Shown here: positions 14,199 through 22,426 of the stretch, piece by piece
Layout of the letters: each line of letters starts with the position of its first letter
How positions within the stretch are numbered: the first letter of the stretch is position 1
Assembly (NCBI GenBank): GCA_016286995.1
Contig: JAEEVA010000010.1
Coordinates: forward strand, 32,123 to 96,122
Source: Prevotella sp.
GTDB taxonomy: Bacteria; Bacteroidota; Bacteroidia; Bacteroidales; Bacteroidaceae
DNA length: 64,000 bases
Direction of reading: 5' to 3'
Program-made: the position numbers and the translations under genes
The notes under the pieces: generated by a model
The model's input: the letters and a program-made list of their open reading frames with translations, nothing else
What the model was told of the DNA's origin: nothing
Databases searched by the model: none

Positions 14199-14801
14199 TT
14201 AGTCTATCCCAAAAAGTACCTTTAGACCACCGTCGACACCTGAAAAGCCCATAAAGGCAAGGCTCAACAGTCCGGCAGAGAGCATGACGATGGACATGCC
14301 ACGCATTCCCTTGGGGATGTTCACCAGTTCCAGCTGTTCACGCATACCAGCAAAGACGGTCAGGGCCAATCCGAAGCCAACGGCTGTGGAGAAGGCGTAA
14401 ACGACGCTCTCAAGCAGGTTGAAGTCTTTCTGGATGACGAGAATGGCAACACCCAGCACAGCGCAGTTGGTGGTGATGAGCGGCAGGAAGATGCCCAGCG
14501 CCTGATATAATGCCGGCGAGACTTTCTTGAGGATGATCTCGACCATCTGTACCAGCGATGCTATGACGAGGATGAAGGCGATGGTCTGCAGATACTGCAA
14601 GCCATTGGGTTCAAGCACATAGGTCTGCACCAGCCAGGTGACGATGGTAGCTAATGTCATGACAAAGGCCACAGCAGCGGACATGCCCAGGGAGGTATCA
14701 ATCTTCTTTGAGACACCAAGGAACGGGCAGATGCCGAGGAACTGCGACAGGATGATATTGTTGACGAATATCGCGCTAATGAAAATCAATATATATTCCA
14801 T
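14199..14801 (-). CDS. rnfA: Rnf electron transport complex subunit RnfA
   Basis: RnfA is an integral membrane subunit of the Rnf complex, which couples ferredoxin:NAD+ electron transfer to ion transport. The 200-residue protein has six membrane segments, the conserved VNNIILSQFLGICPFLGVSK start and the LITTNCAVLG motif whose cysteine helps hold an intramembrane iron-sulphur site together with RnfE. It is the last gene of the operon and is separated from rnfE by a 130-base inverted-repeat insert rather than by the usual tight spacing. Confidence 0.95.
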   Translation of the reverse strand: MEYILIFISAIFVNNIILSQFLGICPFLGVSKKIDTSLGMSAAVAFVMTLATIVTWLVQTYVLEPNGLQYLQTIAFILVIASLVQMVEIILKKVSPALYQALGIFLPLITTNCAVLGVAILVIQKDFNLLESVVYAFSTAVGFGLALTVFAGMREQLELVNIPKGMRGMSIVMLSAGLLSLAFMGFSGVDGGLKVLFGID

Positions 14802-14814
14802 AATCTATTAGTTT

Positions 14815-14944
14815 TTAAATTAGGAATTAGAAATTAAGAATTAGAAATTATGATATGTTCTGCGGCAATATCGCAACAGAAAGACGATTGAAATTGGGCG
14901 TTCAAGGTAATCATAATTTCTAATTTCTAATTCCTAATTTCTCA
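14815..14944. repeat. long inverted repeat of GAAATTA-type heptamers inside the rnf operon
   Basis: The left arm (14817-14850) consists of repeated ATTAGAA/ATTAAGA heptamers and ends in ATTATGAT; the right arm (14909-14944) is its near complement. About 58 bases separate the arms. Transcribed as RNA the element would fold into a long AU-rich hairpin between rnfE and rnfA and could affect stability or stoichiometry. Confidence 0.7.
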
Positions 14945-15515
14945 TTTTATTGACGATTGCAATGAGGAATCCCAGCATGATGAATGCGCCCGGAGGCAGC
15001 ACGAAGAGCAGGATGTTGTAGGTCTCAGGCAGCAGCGTGAAGCCGAAGATGGAGCCAGAGCCCAACAGTTCACGACAGATGCCCAGCAGGGTGAGTCCCA
15101 GCGTAAAGCCCAGTCCGATGCCAATGCCATCGAACAGCGATGCTACGGGAGAGTTTTTTGCAGCGAAAGCCTCAGCACGTCCAAGGATGATGCAGTTCAC
15201 TACAATCAGGGGGATGAACAAGCCTAATGCCGCATCAATGTCAGGCAGGAAGGCCTTGATGACCATTTGCAGGATGGTGACAAAGGCTGCAATAACCACA
15301 ATGAATACGGGAATGCGCACCTTGTCGGGGGTAATTGACTTCAGACACGAAATGACGACATTGGTGCAGATGAGTACAGCCATCGTTGCAAGGCCCATCG
15401 ACATGCCGTTGATGGCAGAGGTCGTTGTGGCCAGCGTGGGACACATACCCAGCATCAGGACGAACGTGGGGTTCTCCTTGACGATGCCGTTCTTAATGAT
15501 ACTTATATAACTCAT
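14934..15515 (-). CDS. rnfE: Rnf complex subunit RnfE
   Basis: This is an integral membrane partner of RnfA from the same NqrDE/RnfAE family. Recognised by KNGIVKENPTFVLMLGMCPTLA at the start, LIVVNCIILGRAEAFA in the middle and six membrane segments. The ATG at 15515 (MSYISIIKNG) gives 193 residues; a TTG nine bases further upstream is less likely. It follows rnfG after a 20-base spacer made of AATTATC/AATTTTC repeats. Confidence 0.95.
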   Translation of the reverse strand: MSYISIIKNGIVKENPTFVLMLGMCPTLATTTSAINGMSMGLATMAVLICTNVVISCLKSITPDKVRIPVFIVVIAAFVTILQMVIKAFLPDIDAALGLFIPLIVVNCIILGRAEAFAAKNSPVASLFDGIGIGLGFTLGLTLLGICRELLGSGSIFGFTLLPETYNILLFVLPPGAFIMLGFLIAIVNKMRN

Positions 15516-15534
15516 AATTATCAATTTTCAATTA

Positions 15535-16158
15535 TCAATTTTCAATTTGCTTCGTTGCTCCACTCTCTCCGTCAGTCGGGGTGACCTTGTAGGCGTTGTA
15601 AGCCTGGTTGACGGCCTTCAGGAAGGCACGCGAGGTAATAGTCGAGGCCGTGATGGCATCAACCTGTCCGCCGTCCTTCGATACGGTCAGAGGATCCTTG
15701 GGGTCTTTGCCGATGATGTCGCCCTTACCCCCCTTCTGGAACCATTTGTCGGCCTTGGCACCAAGTCCTGGGGTCTCGGCATGTTCCAGCAGCGTATAGC
15801 CCAAAATCTGTCCTTCAGGATTGAAACCTACAAGAACCTTCAAGTCGCCACCAAAGCCCATCGTGGTGGATTCGACGGCAGCCCCGAGGTCCTTGCCCTG
15901 GGCATCCTGAATCTGGTAGATGGTATAAGTCTGTTCCTTGCCCTGGGCATCGTTCTGTTTGACCTCGTCGGTTTTGGCAACGGTCAAATCATTGCATGCC
16001 ATAACGGTCTTAATACCGTCGGCCAGTGCTTTCTCCTTCTGTTGTGCGATGGGGCCCTCGGTGAGATGGTTCACATAGGCCAGAACGCCGCCCATAATGA
16101 CTGCTACTCCTGTGAGTACCAGTACCATATTTAATAAAGATGATTCGAGTTTCTTCAT
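15535..16158 (-). CDS. rnfG: Rnf complex flavoprotein subunit RnfG
   Basis: RnfG is anchored by one N-terminal helix (LLNMVLVLTGVAVIMGGVLAYV) and exposes an FMN-binding domain outside the membrane. FMN is attached covalently to a threonine in a D-x-x-T-[GA]-[AS]-T motif; here DAITASTITS near residue 169 fits, with AS in place of the common GA. ETPGLGAK is also typical. The attaching enzyme is ApbE, encoded at 58471-59502 in this window. The C-terminus has SGATKQ, which is probably not the flavin site. Confidence 0.93.
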   Translation of the reverse strand: MKKLESSLLNMVLVLTGVAVIMGGVLAYVNHLTEGPIAQQKEKALADGIKTVMACNDLTVAKTDEVKQNDAQGKEQTYTIYQIQDAQGKDLGAAVESTTMGFGGDLKVLVGFNPEGQILGYTLLEHAETPGLGAKADKWFQKGGKGDIIGKDPKDPLTVSKDGGQVDAITASTITSRAFLKAVNQAYNAYKVTPTDGESGATKQIEN

Positions 16159-16186
16159 AACTTTACTTTTTTACTCTTTTACATTT

Positions 16187-17185
16187 TTACTTCTGGGCCG
16201 GCACTTCACCGAAGCGCGTGGGTTTCACATAATTATTAATCAGCGGTGTAAACGCATTCATAATCAGGATAGCGAACGACATTCCCTCAGGATAGGCACC
16301 CCAGTTACGGATGACAACGGTCAGGAAACCGATGGCCACACCATAGATGAGCTGTCCCTTGGCAGTCATCGGGCTCGTCACATAGTCAGTAGCCATGAAG
16401 ATGGCACCTAGCATCAGACCACCCGACAGGCAAACGCTGACAGGATCGGCATAGACAGGATTGACCAGATGCATCAGGCCGCTGAACACAAATACCGTTC
16501 CGATAATTGAGATGGGAATATGCCAAGTGATAATCTTCTTCCACAACATATAGACCAAACCCAAAATCAGCGCCAGCGCACAAATCTCACCCATAGCACC
16601 TGCTCCGTCAGGATGATTGCCCAGGAAGAGGTCGAGTGAGGAAGGCAGCTTGTCAAGAACCGAGACATCACCCGACTTGATGGCATCTTTCATGATAGCC
16701 AGCGGGGTTGCTCCCGTCTCAGCATCGAGGTAACTGGTCAGCTGTCCGACCTTCGGCCATGTAGTCATCTGTGCAGGGAAGGCCACCAACAGGGCAGCAC
16801 GTCCCACAAGGGCAGGATTGAAGAGATTATTGCCCAGACCTCCAAACGTCATCTTACCAACACCAATGGCAAAGATGGCACCAATGATGATAATCCAGAT
16901 GGGGAGGTTGCTAGGAAGGTTGAATCCGAGCAGCAGACCGGTCAGGATGGCAGAACCGTCACAGATAGTCGTGCGCTCGTTCTTGAGCATAAACTTATTG
17001 ATGGCCCACTCCAGGAGCACGCAGGCCGCAACACTCGTAGCACACACAATGGCAGAGCCGATGCCGAAAAAATAGAACGACACAAGCAGCGCAGGCACGA
17101 GGGCGATGATAACCCCGTACATGTTCTTCTCGACGGTGTCACTTCCATGTGCGTGAGGCGATAATGATACAATTAATTTTCCCAT
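16187..17185 (-). CDS. rnfD: Rnf complex subunit RnfD
   Basis: This is a polytopic membrane subunit carrying covalently bound FMN at the threonine of ETGATPLA (about residue 153). The ATG at 17185 (MGKLIVSLSPHAHG) is chosen because AGGAAAG lies upstream and SPH is a typical RnfD start; an open frame continues upstream into rnfC but is not part of the gene. It has 332 residues with about nine membrane segments. It lies 13 bases after rnfC. Confidence 0.94.
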   Translation of the reverse strand: MGKLIVSLSPHAHGSDTVEKNMYGVIIALVPALLVSFYFFGIGSAIVCATSVAACVLLEWAINKFMLKNERTTICDGSAILTGLLLGFNLPSNLPIWIIIIGAIFAIGVGKMTFGGLGNNLFNPALVGRAALLVAFPAQMTTWPKVGQLTSYLDAETGATPLAIMKDAIKSGDVSVLDKLPSSLDLFLGNHPDGAGAMGEICALALILGLVYMLWKKIITWHIPISIIGTVFVFSGLMHLVNPVYADPVSVCLSGGLMLGAIFMATDYVTSPMTAKGQLIYGVAIGFLTVVIRNWGAYPEGMSFAILIMNAFTPLINNYVKPTRFGEVPAQK

Positions 17186-17198
17186 GGTTATTTCTTTC

Positions 17199-18566
17199 CT
17201 ATTTTTTTGCGTTTCTGTTTCTGATGATTCCCATGACGGTCGACTTTGCCTGACGGATATTGTCGAGCAGCGGACGGTGAGCTGGACAGGTAAACTGGCA
17301 CGAGCCACACTCAATACAGCTGACAACATCTTCGTGTTCGGCACGCTCCCAATTCTGAACGGCAGCAAGCTTAGCCAGCAGGTAGGGTTCCAAGCCCATC
17401 GGACAAGCCGAGACGCACTTGGCACAACGGATACAGGGATTAGGCTCCTTGCGGAAAGCCTCTTCATCTGAGATTATCGTCACAGAGTTCGTTCCCTTAC
17501 AGATAGGCACCTCGACACTTGTCAAGGCCTTACCCATCATCGGACCACCAGCCAACAGCTTGTTGTCGCCCTCGGGCATACCACCACAGGCCTCAATCAG
17601 GTCCTTCATCGGTGTACCCATACGAACGAGGAAATTGCCGGGATTAGCCAGCTTCTTACCCGTCACAGTAGTGTAGCGTTCAAACAGGGGCTTGTTCTTC
17701 ATAACTGCCTCATAAACAGCATAGGCAGTACCAACATTCTGAACGATTGCTCCAACGTTGACAGGGATGGCAGGAGGTGCAGGCACCTGACGGCCGATGA
17801 CAGCATCGACAAGCTGTTTCTCACCACCTTGCGGATAGCGCTGCTTCAGGGGCACCACCTCGACGCTGTATTCTGAAGCGGCGAACGCTTCGGCACACTT
17901 TCGTGTCAACAGATCGATAGCGGGCATCTTGTTGGTCTCAATACCAATGTAGCCTTTCGTCACCTTGGCAGCCTTCATCAACAGCTCCAGACCCACAATA
18001 ATCTCGTCAGCCTTCTCCATCATCAGACGGAAGTCGGCTGTGATATAGGGCTCGCACTCAACGGCATTGATGATGACACACTCAGCCTTGGCCGTTGGCG
18101 GCGGACATAATTTAATAAAGGTGGGGAAACAGGCACCACCCATACCGACGACGCCAGCCTTCTTGATGCGCTCCACAATTTCCTCGGGAGTCAGCTCGGG
18201 ATGGTCTTTCACCAGCTCCAACTTGTCAGTACGGTCGATGGTCTCTTCCCACTCGTCGCCCTCTACATTAATAATAATGACAGGCTTGCGATAACCGGTG
18301 GCATCGATGGCGGTATCAATCTTGAACACCGTACCGCTGACGCTACTATATATCGGGGCCGACACAAAACCGCCAGCCTCAGCAATCATCGTACCGACCT
18401 TCACCTTGTCGCCCTTGGCAACAACAGGCTTGGCAGGAGCGCCAATGTGCTGTCCCAACGGGAAGATGGCCTGCTTTGGAAGCGCTGCCACCTTGGTCTC
18501 AACGTCATGAGTCAGCTTGTTCTCTTCTGGGTGTACACCACCTATACGGAATGTTCTGATATTCAT
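17199..18566 (-). CDS. rnfC: Rnf complex subunit RnfC
   Basis: RnfC is the peripheral NADH/FMN and 4Fe-4S subunit, related to Complex I NuoF. The start has GVHPEENK, the middle has GMGGACFPTFIKL for nucleotide binding, and two ferredoxin-type clusters are seen at CIRCAKCVSACP and CIECGSCQFTCP. The 455-residue length is normal for the short RnfC form. Its first codons overlap the rnfB stop by four bases. Confidence 0.95.
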   Translation of the reverse strand: MNIRTFRIGGVHPEENKLTHDVETKVAALPKQAIFPLGQHIGAPAKPVVAKGDKVKVGTMIAEAGGFVSAPIYSSVSGTVFKIDTAIDATGYRKPVIIINVEGDEWEETIDRTDKLELVKDHPELTPEEIVERIKKAGVVGMGGACFPTFIKLCPPPTAKAECVIINAVECEPYITADFRLMMEKADEIIVGLELLMKAAKVTKGYIGIETNKMPAIDLLTRKCAEAFAASEYSVEVVPLKQRYPQGGEKQLVDAVIGRQVPAPPAIPVNVGAIVQNVGTAYAVYEAVMKNKPLFERYTTVTGKKLANPGNFLVRMGTPMKDLIEACGGMPEGDNKLLAGGPMMGKALTSVEVPICKGTNSVTIISDEEAFRKEPNPCIRCAKCVSACPMGLEPYLLAKLAAVQNWERAEHEDVVSCIECGSCQFTCPAHRPLLDNIRQAKSTVMGIIRNRNAKK

Positions 18567-19516
18567 GCTTGTTCCTCCTTTCTTTCTTCGTTAGTAGGAT
18601 TTTTACCAGCGACAGAATCGCTGGACACAGTAGCTTCGGGAGCAGGTGTGGGCGCTTTAGCTTCAGGAGCAGGCGTAGGCGCAGGTTTCGGAGCCGGGAA
18701 GTTCACGGCGTGGATGGCGCCGGTGGGGCATGCTGCTACGCACTTACGGCACAGACGGCACTTCTCGAAGTCGATGTAGCAGACATTGTTCTCAACCTTG
18801 ATGGCATCGAACTTACACTCCTTCTCACACTTGCCACAACCGATGCAGGCAGCCTTACAAGCCTTCATGGCCACAGGTCCCTTATCCTTGTTGACGCACG
18901 AAACAAACACTCTCCTACCCTTCAGTCCTTTCTTACGCAGTTCAATAATATTGCGCGGACAAGCTTTTACGCAGGCACCACAAGCAACACACTTTTCTTC
19001 GTCAACCTCAGGAAGACCAGTCTCAGAATTCACACGGATGGCGTCGAACTGACAGGCAGCAACACAATCGCCACAACCCAGACAACCAAAGCCACAAGCC
19101 GTCTCACCGGCACCACATGAGTTCATGGCTGCACAGGTACGCAAGCCGCTGTACTCAGCAATCTTCGGGCGCAGGGCACAGGTTCCGTTACAACGCACCA
19201 CAGCAACCTTCGGTTCGCCGTTGGCAATGGCCATTCCCAGCAGGTCGGCCACCTTACCCATCACCTCCTGTCCGCCCACAGGACACATCAGACCTTCAAG
19301 ACTGCCGGCATCAGCACCCTTCACGAGGGCATCAGCCAGACCGCCACAGCCTGCAAATCCGCAGCCACCGCAATTGGCTCCCGGCAACTGCTCAGTCACC
19401 TGGACAATACGCGGGTCTTCGAAGACTGCGAATTTCTTGGAGCAGACGTACAGCACCAGGGCAGCAATCAGTCCGATAGCCCCCAGCACTAATACTGCAA
19501 TCAACATAAATTCCAT
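18563..19516 (-). CDS. rnfB: Rnf complex ferredoxin subunit RnfB
   Basis: RnfB accepts electrons from ferredoxin. It has an N-terminal membrane anchor, the Fe-S domain motif GANCGGCGFAGCGG, followed by two ferredoxin modules (for example CLGCGDCVAACQ, CVACGACVKACP, CIGCGKCEKECK, CRLCRKCVAACP). The tail beyond residue 275 is a proline/alanine repeat (APTPAPEAK) and low-complexity acidic end, longer than usual. It lies 30 bases after the RseC-like gene. Confidence 0.95.
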   Translation of the reverse strand: MEFMLIAVLVLGAIGLIAALVLYVCSKKFAVFEDPRIVQVTEQLPGANCGGCGFAGCGGLADALVKGADAGSLEGLMCPVGGQEVMGKVADLLGMAIANGEPKVAVVRCNGTCALRPKIAEYSGLRTCAAMNSCGAGETACGFGCLGCGDCVAACQFDAIRVNSETGLPEVDEEKCVACGACVKACPRNIIELRKKGLKGRRVFVSCVNKDKGPVAMKACKAACIGCGKCEKECKFDAIKVENNVCYIDFEKCRLCRKCVAACPTGAIHAVNFPAPKPAPTPAPEAKAPTPAPEATVSSDSVAGKNPTNEERKEEQA

Positions 19517-19546
19517 AGATAATTCAAATATTTGTTTTAGTTTGTT

Positions 19547-19966
19547 TTAATTCACCTCCAACGAAAAAGCCAGCTGCTCACGCATCCTGTCGCGAAACAG
19601 CCACAGCATAATATAATAAGGTATCAGCACACCCAGCCCACTCAAAGCTGCCACTCCTTCATGTCCCGTCCACTTCAGGACGACTATCAAGACTGACACC
19701 ATCAGCAGAAAAGGCAGGCCAAAGCCCCAAAGCAGCGCCCGTGTAGCCACCTGACCAGAAGCAGTCACCGTTACAGACTGACCAACTGTCAGGTTCTTTG
19801 CGCTTGAATCGCAAAACACGTCCACAATCTTTTCTTTACTTTCGGCAGCATTACAGTAGCCTGCAACCTTGCAGGCTGCACAAGCGGAAGTCTGGACAAT
19901 GCGCACTTGCACCTTATCCTTTTCAATACGCTCTATGACCCCCGAATGACTTATTTTAGTACTCAT
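19547..19966 (-). CDS. rseC: RseC-like positive regulator / SoxR-reducing system protein
   Basis: RseC-family proteins accompany Rnf operons in Bacteroidetes and, with Rsx/Rnf, reduce SoxR or other redox proteins. The 139-residue protein has a small N-terminal domain with the CAACKVAGYC cysteine cluster, then two membrane helices (LLWGFGLPFLLMVSVLIVV and LSGLGVLIPYYIMLWLF). It is the first gene of the rnf operon and is preceded by a TACCTTTG promoter element. Confidence 0.88.
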   Translation of the reverse strand: MSTKISHSGVIERIEKDKVQVRIVQTSACAACKVAGYCNAAESKEKIVDVFCDSSAKNLTVGQSVTVTASGQVATRALLWGFGLPFLLMVSVLIVVLKWTGHEGVAALSGLGVLIPYYIMLWLFRDRMREQLAFSLEVN

Positions 19967-19994
19967 TAGTATTGCAATCTCGTCTTTGCAATTG

Positions 19995-20002
19995 CAAAGG
20001 TA
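19995..20002 (-). promoter_or_regulatory. -7 element upstream of the rseC-rnf operon
   Basis: TACCTTTG on the minus strand, 29 bases from the rseC start, with overlapping TTGCAATTGCAA symmetry. No clear TTTG at -33. It is the likely start of the rnf operon transcript. Confidence 0.55.
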
Positions 20003-20063
20003 CGAAAGTTTTGTGAATTAATACTCATAAATGATGAGTTTTTTGAAAAAAAAATCGTAATCG

Positions 20064-20095
20064 TTTGCAATTCTCCCATCTTTTTGCTACTTTTG
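20064..20095 (+). promoter_or_regulatory. promoter of the acidic 146-aa gene
   Basis: TTTG (20064-20067) and TACTTTTG (20088-20095) with 20-base spacing give a full Bacteroidetes promoter 24 bases before the ATG. Confidence 0.75.
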
Positions 20096-20119
20096 CCGTC
20101 GATTAAGAAGAAAAAAACG

Positions 20120-20560
20120 ATGAAAGCGACTGAACAGACTGTACAACAAGTAGAACGCGCCCTGCGCAAGATATCCGACAAGTACCCTCTCAACGAAGAG
20201 GCAACTATGCTTACCGACATCCATATCCGTGTCACTCAGGACACTGGTGAGCTGGTGGCCTTCGACGACGATGACAACGAGATTACCCGATGCATCATTG
20301 AACAATGGATTGACAACAAGGACGACTCTTTCTATGATGACATTACCAATACACTGCGTGGTGTACTCACCAAGCACAAGGACAAGGTTGAGCAGATGTC
20401 AATCCTGAAGCCCTACTCCTTTGTCCTCGAAGACGATGACCGTGAAAACATCTCCGAGCTATACTTGGTCGACGACGATACTGTCATCATTGACGAAGAA
20501 CTCATGAAGGGTCTTGACAAAGATCTGGATGATTTCTTTGCTAAACTTATGAAGGATTAA
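20120..20560 (+). CDS. conserved acidic protein of unknown function (146 aa)
   Basis: The ATG at 20120 lies just after the promoter; an ATG 36 bases earlier would start almost on the promoter's start site. The product is very acidic (FDDDDNE, EDDDREN, VDDDTVIID), without membrane segments or cysteines, and looks like a small soluble alpha/beta protein. I do not recognise a described family, though it reads as a conserved Bacteroidales hypothetical. It stands alone and points away from rseC-rnf. Confidence 0.8.
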   Translation: MKATEQTVQQVERALRKISDKYPLNEEATMLTDIHIRVTQDTGELVAFDDDDNEITRCIIEQWIDNKDDSFYDDITNTLRGVLTKHKDKVEQMSILKPYSFVLEDDDRENISELYLVDDDTVIIDEELMKGLDKDLDDFFAKLMKD

Positions 20561-20608
20561 TTTCTGTCATCGCACTCTGGATATGCGTTCCGATGTCCAG
20601 GAGACAAA

Positions 20609-20893
20609 CTATTCTGACGTATCTTCGCCTTTCATCATGCGTTCTATCTCATCTTCGGCATTGGTCATAGGCGTTCCGGCCAGATTACCACTTTCCTTCG
20701 TCTCAGGCAATACCACAAGCCCGTCGCCTTCTTTTTGTTCTGCTTCGGCTCGTGCCTTGTCCTCATCCACATAGTTTTTCTGCGCAGTGTCTGCCACAAC
20801 GTGTATCGACTGCATCTTCTTGCTGTGGTCGTGGCGTACCTGACAGGCTCCAAGAACCATCAAAAGCCCTGCTGCATACACTAATTTCTTCAT
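20609..20893 (-). CDS. small lipoprotein, unknown (94 aa)
   Basis: A signal peptide of lipoprotein type (LVYAAGLLMVLGAC, lipidated at Cys16) precedes a charged region (KARAEAEQKEGDG, NAEDEIERMMKGED). There is no domain. It would be anchored to the outer or inner membrane facing the periplasm. It stands convergent with the acidic 146-aa gene. Confidence 0.75.
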   Translation of the reverse strand: MKKLVYAAGLLMVLGACQVRHDHSKKMQSIHVVADTAQKNYVDEDKARAEAEQKEGDGLVVLPETKESGNLAGTPMTNAEDEIERMMKGEDTSE

Positions 20894-20959
20894 AAGCTTT
20901 TCTATTTTTGTTATTTTGTAATGTCGCGATCATGTTAAATCACAATAACTGAATAATCC

Positions 20960-21859
20960 TTACCTTAATCTGATGCTTTCACCGATACTGATGATATGGT
21001 CAGGACTCAGTTTATTTAATTTGTAAAGGCTCTTCACGCGAATGCCATACAACTGGGCGATGCTGTACATTGAATCACCACTTCTGACCACATGCACTTT
21101 ACCTTTGTACGACTTAGGACCCTTTGTGGCTTTTTTCTTCAACCACACCAATTCACCTTCTTCCAGTTGGTCGTTTTTGTTACGTTCATTATATTTGGCC
21201 AATTTACGATAAGATATATCTACGTCTTGTGCAATGCTGCGAAACGTATCACCGCGTCGAGCTTCCACATAGTAATTGTTGTTGAACGTATAGATATGAC
21301 GCAAGTCGCCTTGTTCTATCTGGCGGGTCTGGAACTTATCAAAGCGTTTTTGTTTATCATATTCGTACAACTTATACAGTTCGATTATCTCTATCAACTT
21401 ACTGGCGTAAGTCGGACTGGTGGCATAGCCGCATGCTTTCAAGCCACGAGCCCATCCCTTATAGTCCGTTATGTTTAGTTGAAACAGTGAGCTGTAGCGC
21501 TTGCTATTAACCAGAAACAACGAGTGATCCTCGTAACTCTCGTAGACGCTGTTATATGCGCGGAAACACTCGCCGCGTTCATCATCGTCATGATAGCTCT
21601 TACGGCCAGTCCAGCCGTTACATTTGATGCCAAAATGGTTATTACCATTCACGGCCAGCTCGCTTTTGCCGGCTGCAGACTCCAGTACGCCCTGTGCAAG
21701 CGTGATACTGGCAGGTATTTTGTGCTTCACCATCTGCTCGACAGCTAAATCTTCATATTTGTCGAAGTAATCTTGGTAGTGTTTTGTCCAAACCATCTGT
21801 GCAGAGACCTGAAAAAGGGCTCCAAACAGACAAATTATCGTAAATAAATACCTTTTCAT
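20960..21859 (-). CDS. glucosaminidase with two LysM domains (peptidoglycan hydrolase)
   Basis: The ATG at 21859 starts a clear signal peptide (MKRYLFTIICLFGALFQVSA). Residues 40-185 form a glucosaminidase domain (IPASITLAQGVLESAAGKSELA with catalytic Glu; HFGIKC; FRAYNSVYESYEDHSLFL). Two LysM modules follow (RRGDTFRSIAQDVDIS and RSGDSMYSIAQLYGI) that bind cell wall glycan. The enzyme is exported and cleaves N-acetylglucosamine links during growth or division. A longer version starting upstream at 21886 is unlikely. Confidence 0.9.
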   Translation of the reverse strand: MKRYLFTIICLFGALFQVSAQMVWTKHYQDYFDKYEDLAVEQMVKHKIPASITLAQGVLESAAGKSELAVNGNNHFGIKCNGWTGRKSYHDDDERGECFRAYNSVYESYEDHSLFLVNSKRYSSLFQLNITDYKGWARGLKACGYATSPTYASKLIEIIELYKLYEYDKQKRFDKFQTRQIEQGDLRHIYTFNNNYYVEARRGDTFRSIAQDVDISYRKLAKYNERNKNDQLEEGELVWLKKKATKGPKSYKGKVHVVRSGDSMYSIAQLYGIRVKSLYKLNKLSPDHIISIGESIRLR

Positions 21860-21903
21860 GAATAAAACTTTAGATTTCTGTTGCAAAAATAAATAAAAAT
21901 AAT

Positions 21904-21911
21904 TATATTTG
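21904..21911 (+). promoter_or_regulatory. -7 element before cdd
   Basis: TATATTTG lies 20 bases before the cytidine deaminase start. The -33 box is not clear. Confidence 0.5.
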
Positions 21912-21930
21912 CAAGCAAAATCGTATTATT

Positions 21931-22404
21931 ATGAAAGAAATGGCTATTAAATCGACCATCATGGAAGCCCAGATGGACGAATTGACAGAAACCGAGCGTT
22001 CACTGATTGAACTGGCCATCGAGGGTACTAACCGCTCGTATGCCCCCTATTCCAACTTTCATGTAGGTGCTGCTATCCTGCTTGAAAACGGTACGACATT
22101 CATCGGCTGTAACCAAGAGAACGCAGCCTTTCCTGCAGGCATCTGTGCCGAACGTAGTGCCATCTTTGCCGCAGGAGCACAGTACCCGGACCAACCTGTG
22201 GTCATGCTGGCCATTACAGCCCGTGGTAAGGACGGTGAGCTCATTGATGAGCCTGCAAGTCCATGTGGCACCTGTCGACAGGTCATCATAGAGACCGAGA
22301 CGCGCTTTAATCATCACGTACGCATCTTACTCTACGGACGTAAGCGCACATATGTATTAGATGGTATCAAGGAACTGATGCCACTATCATTTACAGAATT
22401 CTAA
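21931..22404 (+). CDS. cdd: cytidine deaminase
   Basis: Converts cytidine or deoxycytidine to uridine in pyrimidine salvage. The active site HVGAA, the catalytic ENAAFPAGICAERSA segment (Cys-Ala-Glu) and zinc ligands PCGTCRQ are all present. Length 157 is that of the homotetrameric class. MaeB follows 23 bases downstream on the same strand, so both may share a transcript. An internal ATG nearer the domain is possible. Confidence 0.93.
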   Translation: MKEMAIKSTIMEAQMDELTETERSLIELAIEGTNRSYAPYSNFHVGAAILLENGTTFIGCNQENAAFPAGICAERSAIFAAGAQYPDQPVVMLAITARGKDGELIDEPASPCGTCRQVIIETETRFNHHVRILLYGRKRTYVLDGIKELMPLSFTEF

Positions 22405-22426
22405 ACTGGATACCTTATTAATTATT

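Noticed and set aside
17186..17467. Upstream extension of rnfD
   Set aside because: It lies inside rnfC in another frame; the ATG at 17185 has a ribosome site and the family start.
16187..19966. Na+-translocating NADH:quinone reductase (nqr) instead of rnf
   Set aside because: RnfB with ferredoxin clusters and RnfC are present and the gene order is rnf; NqrF and NqrA are absent.
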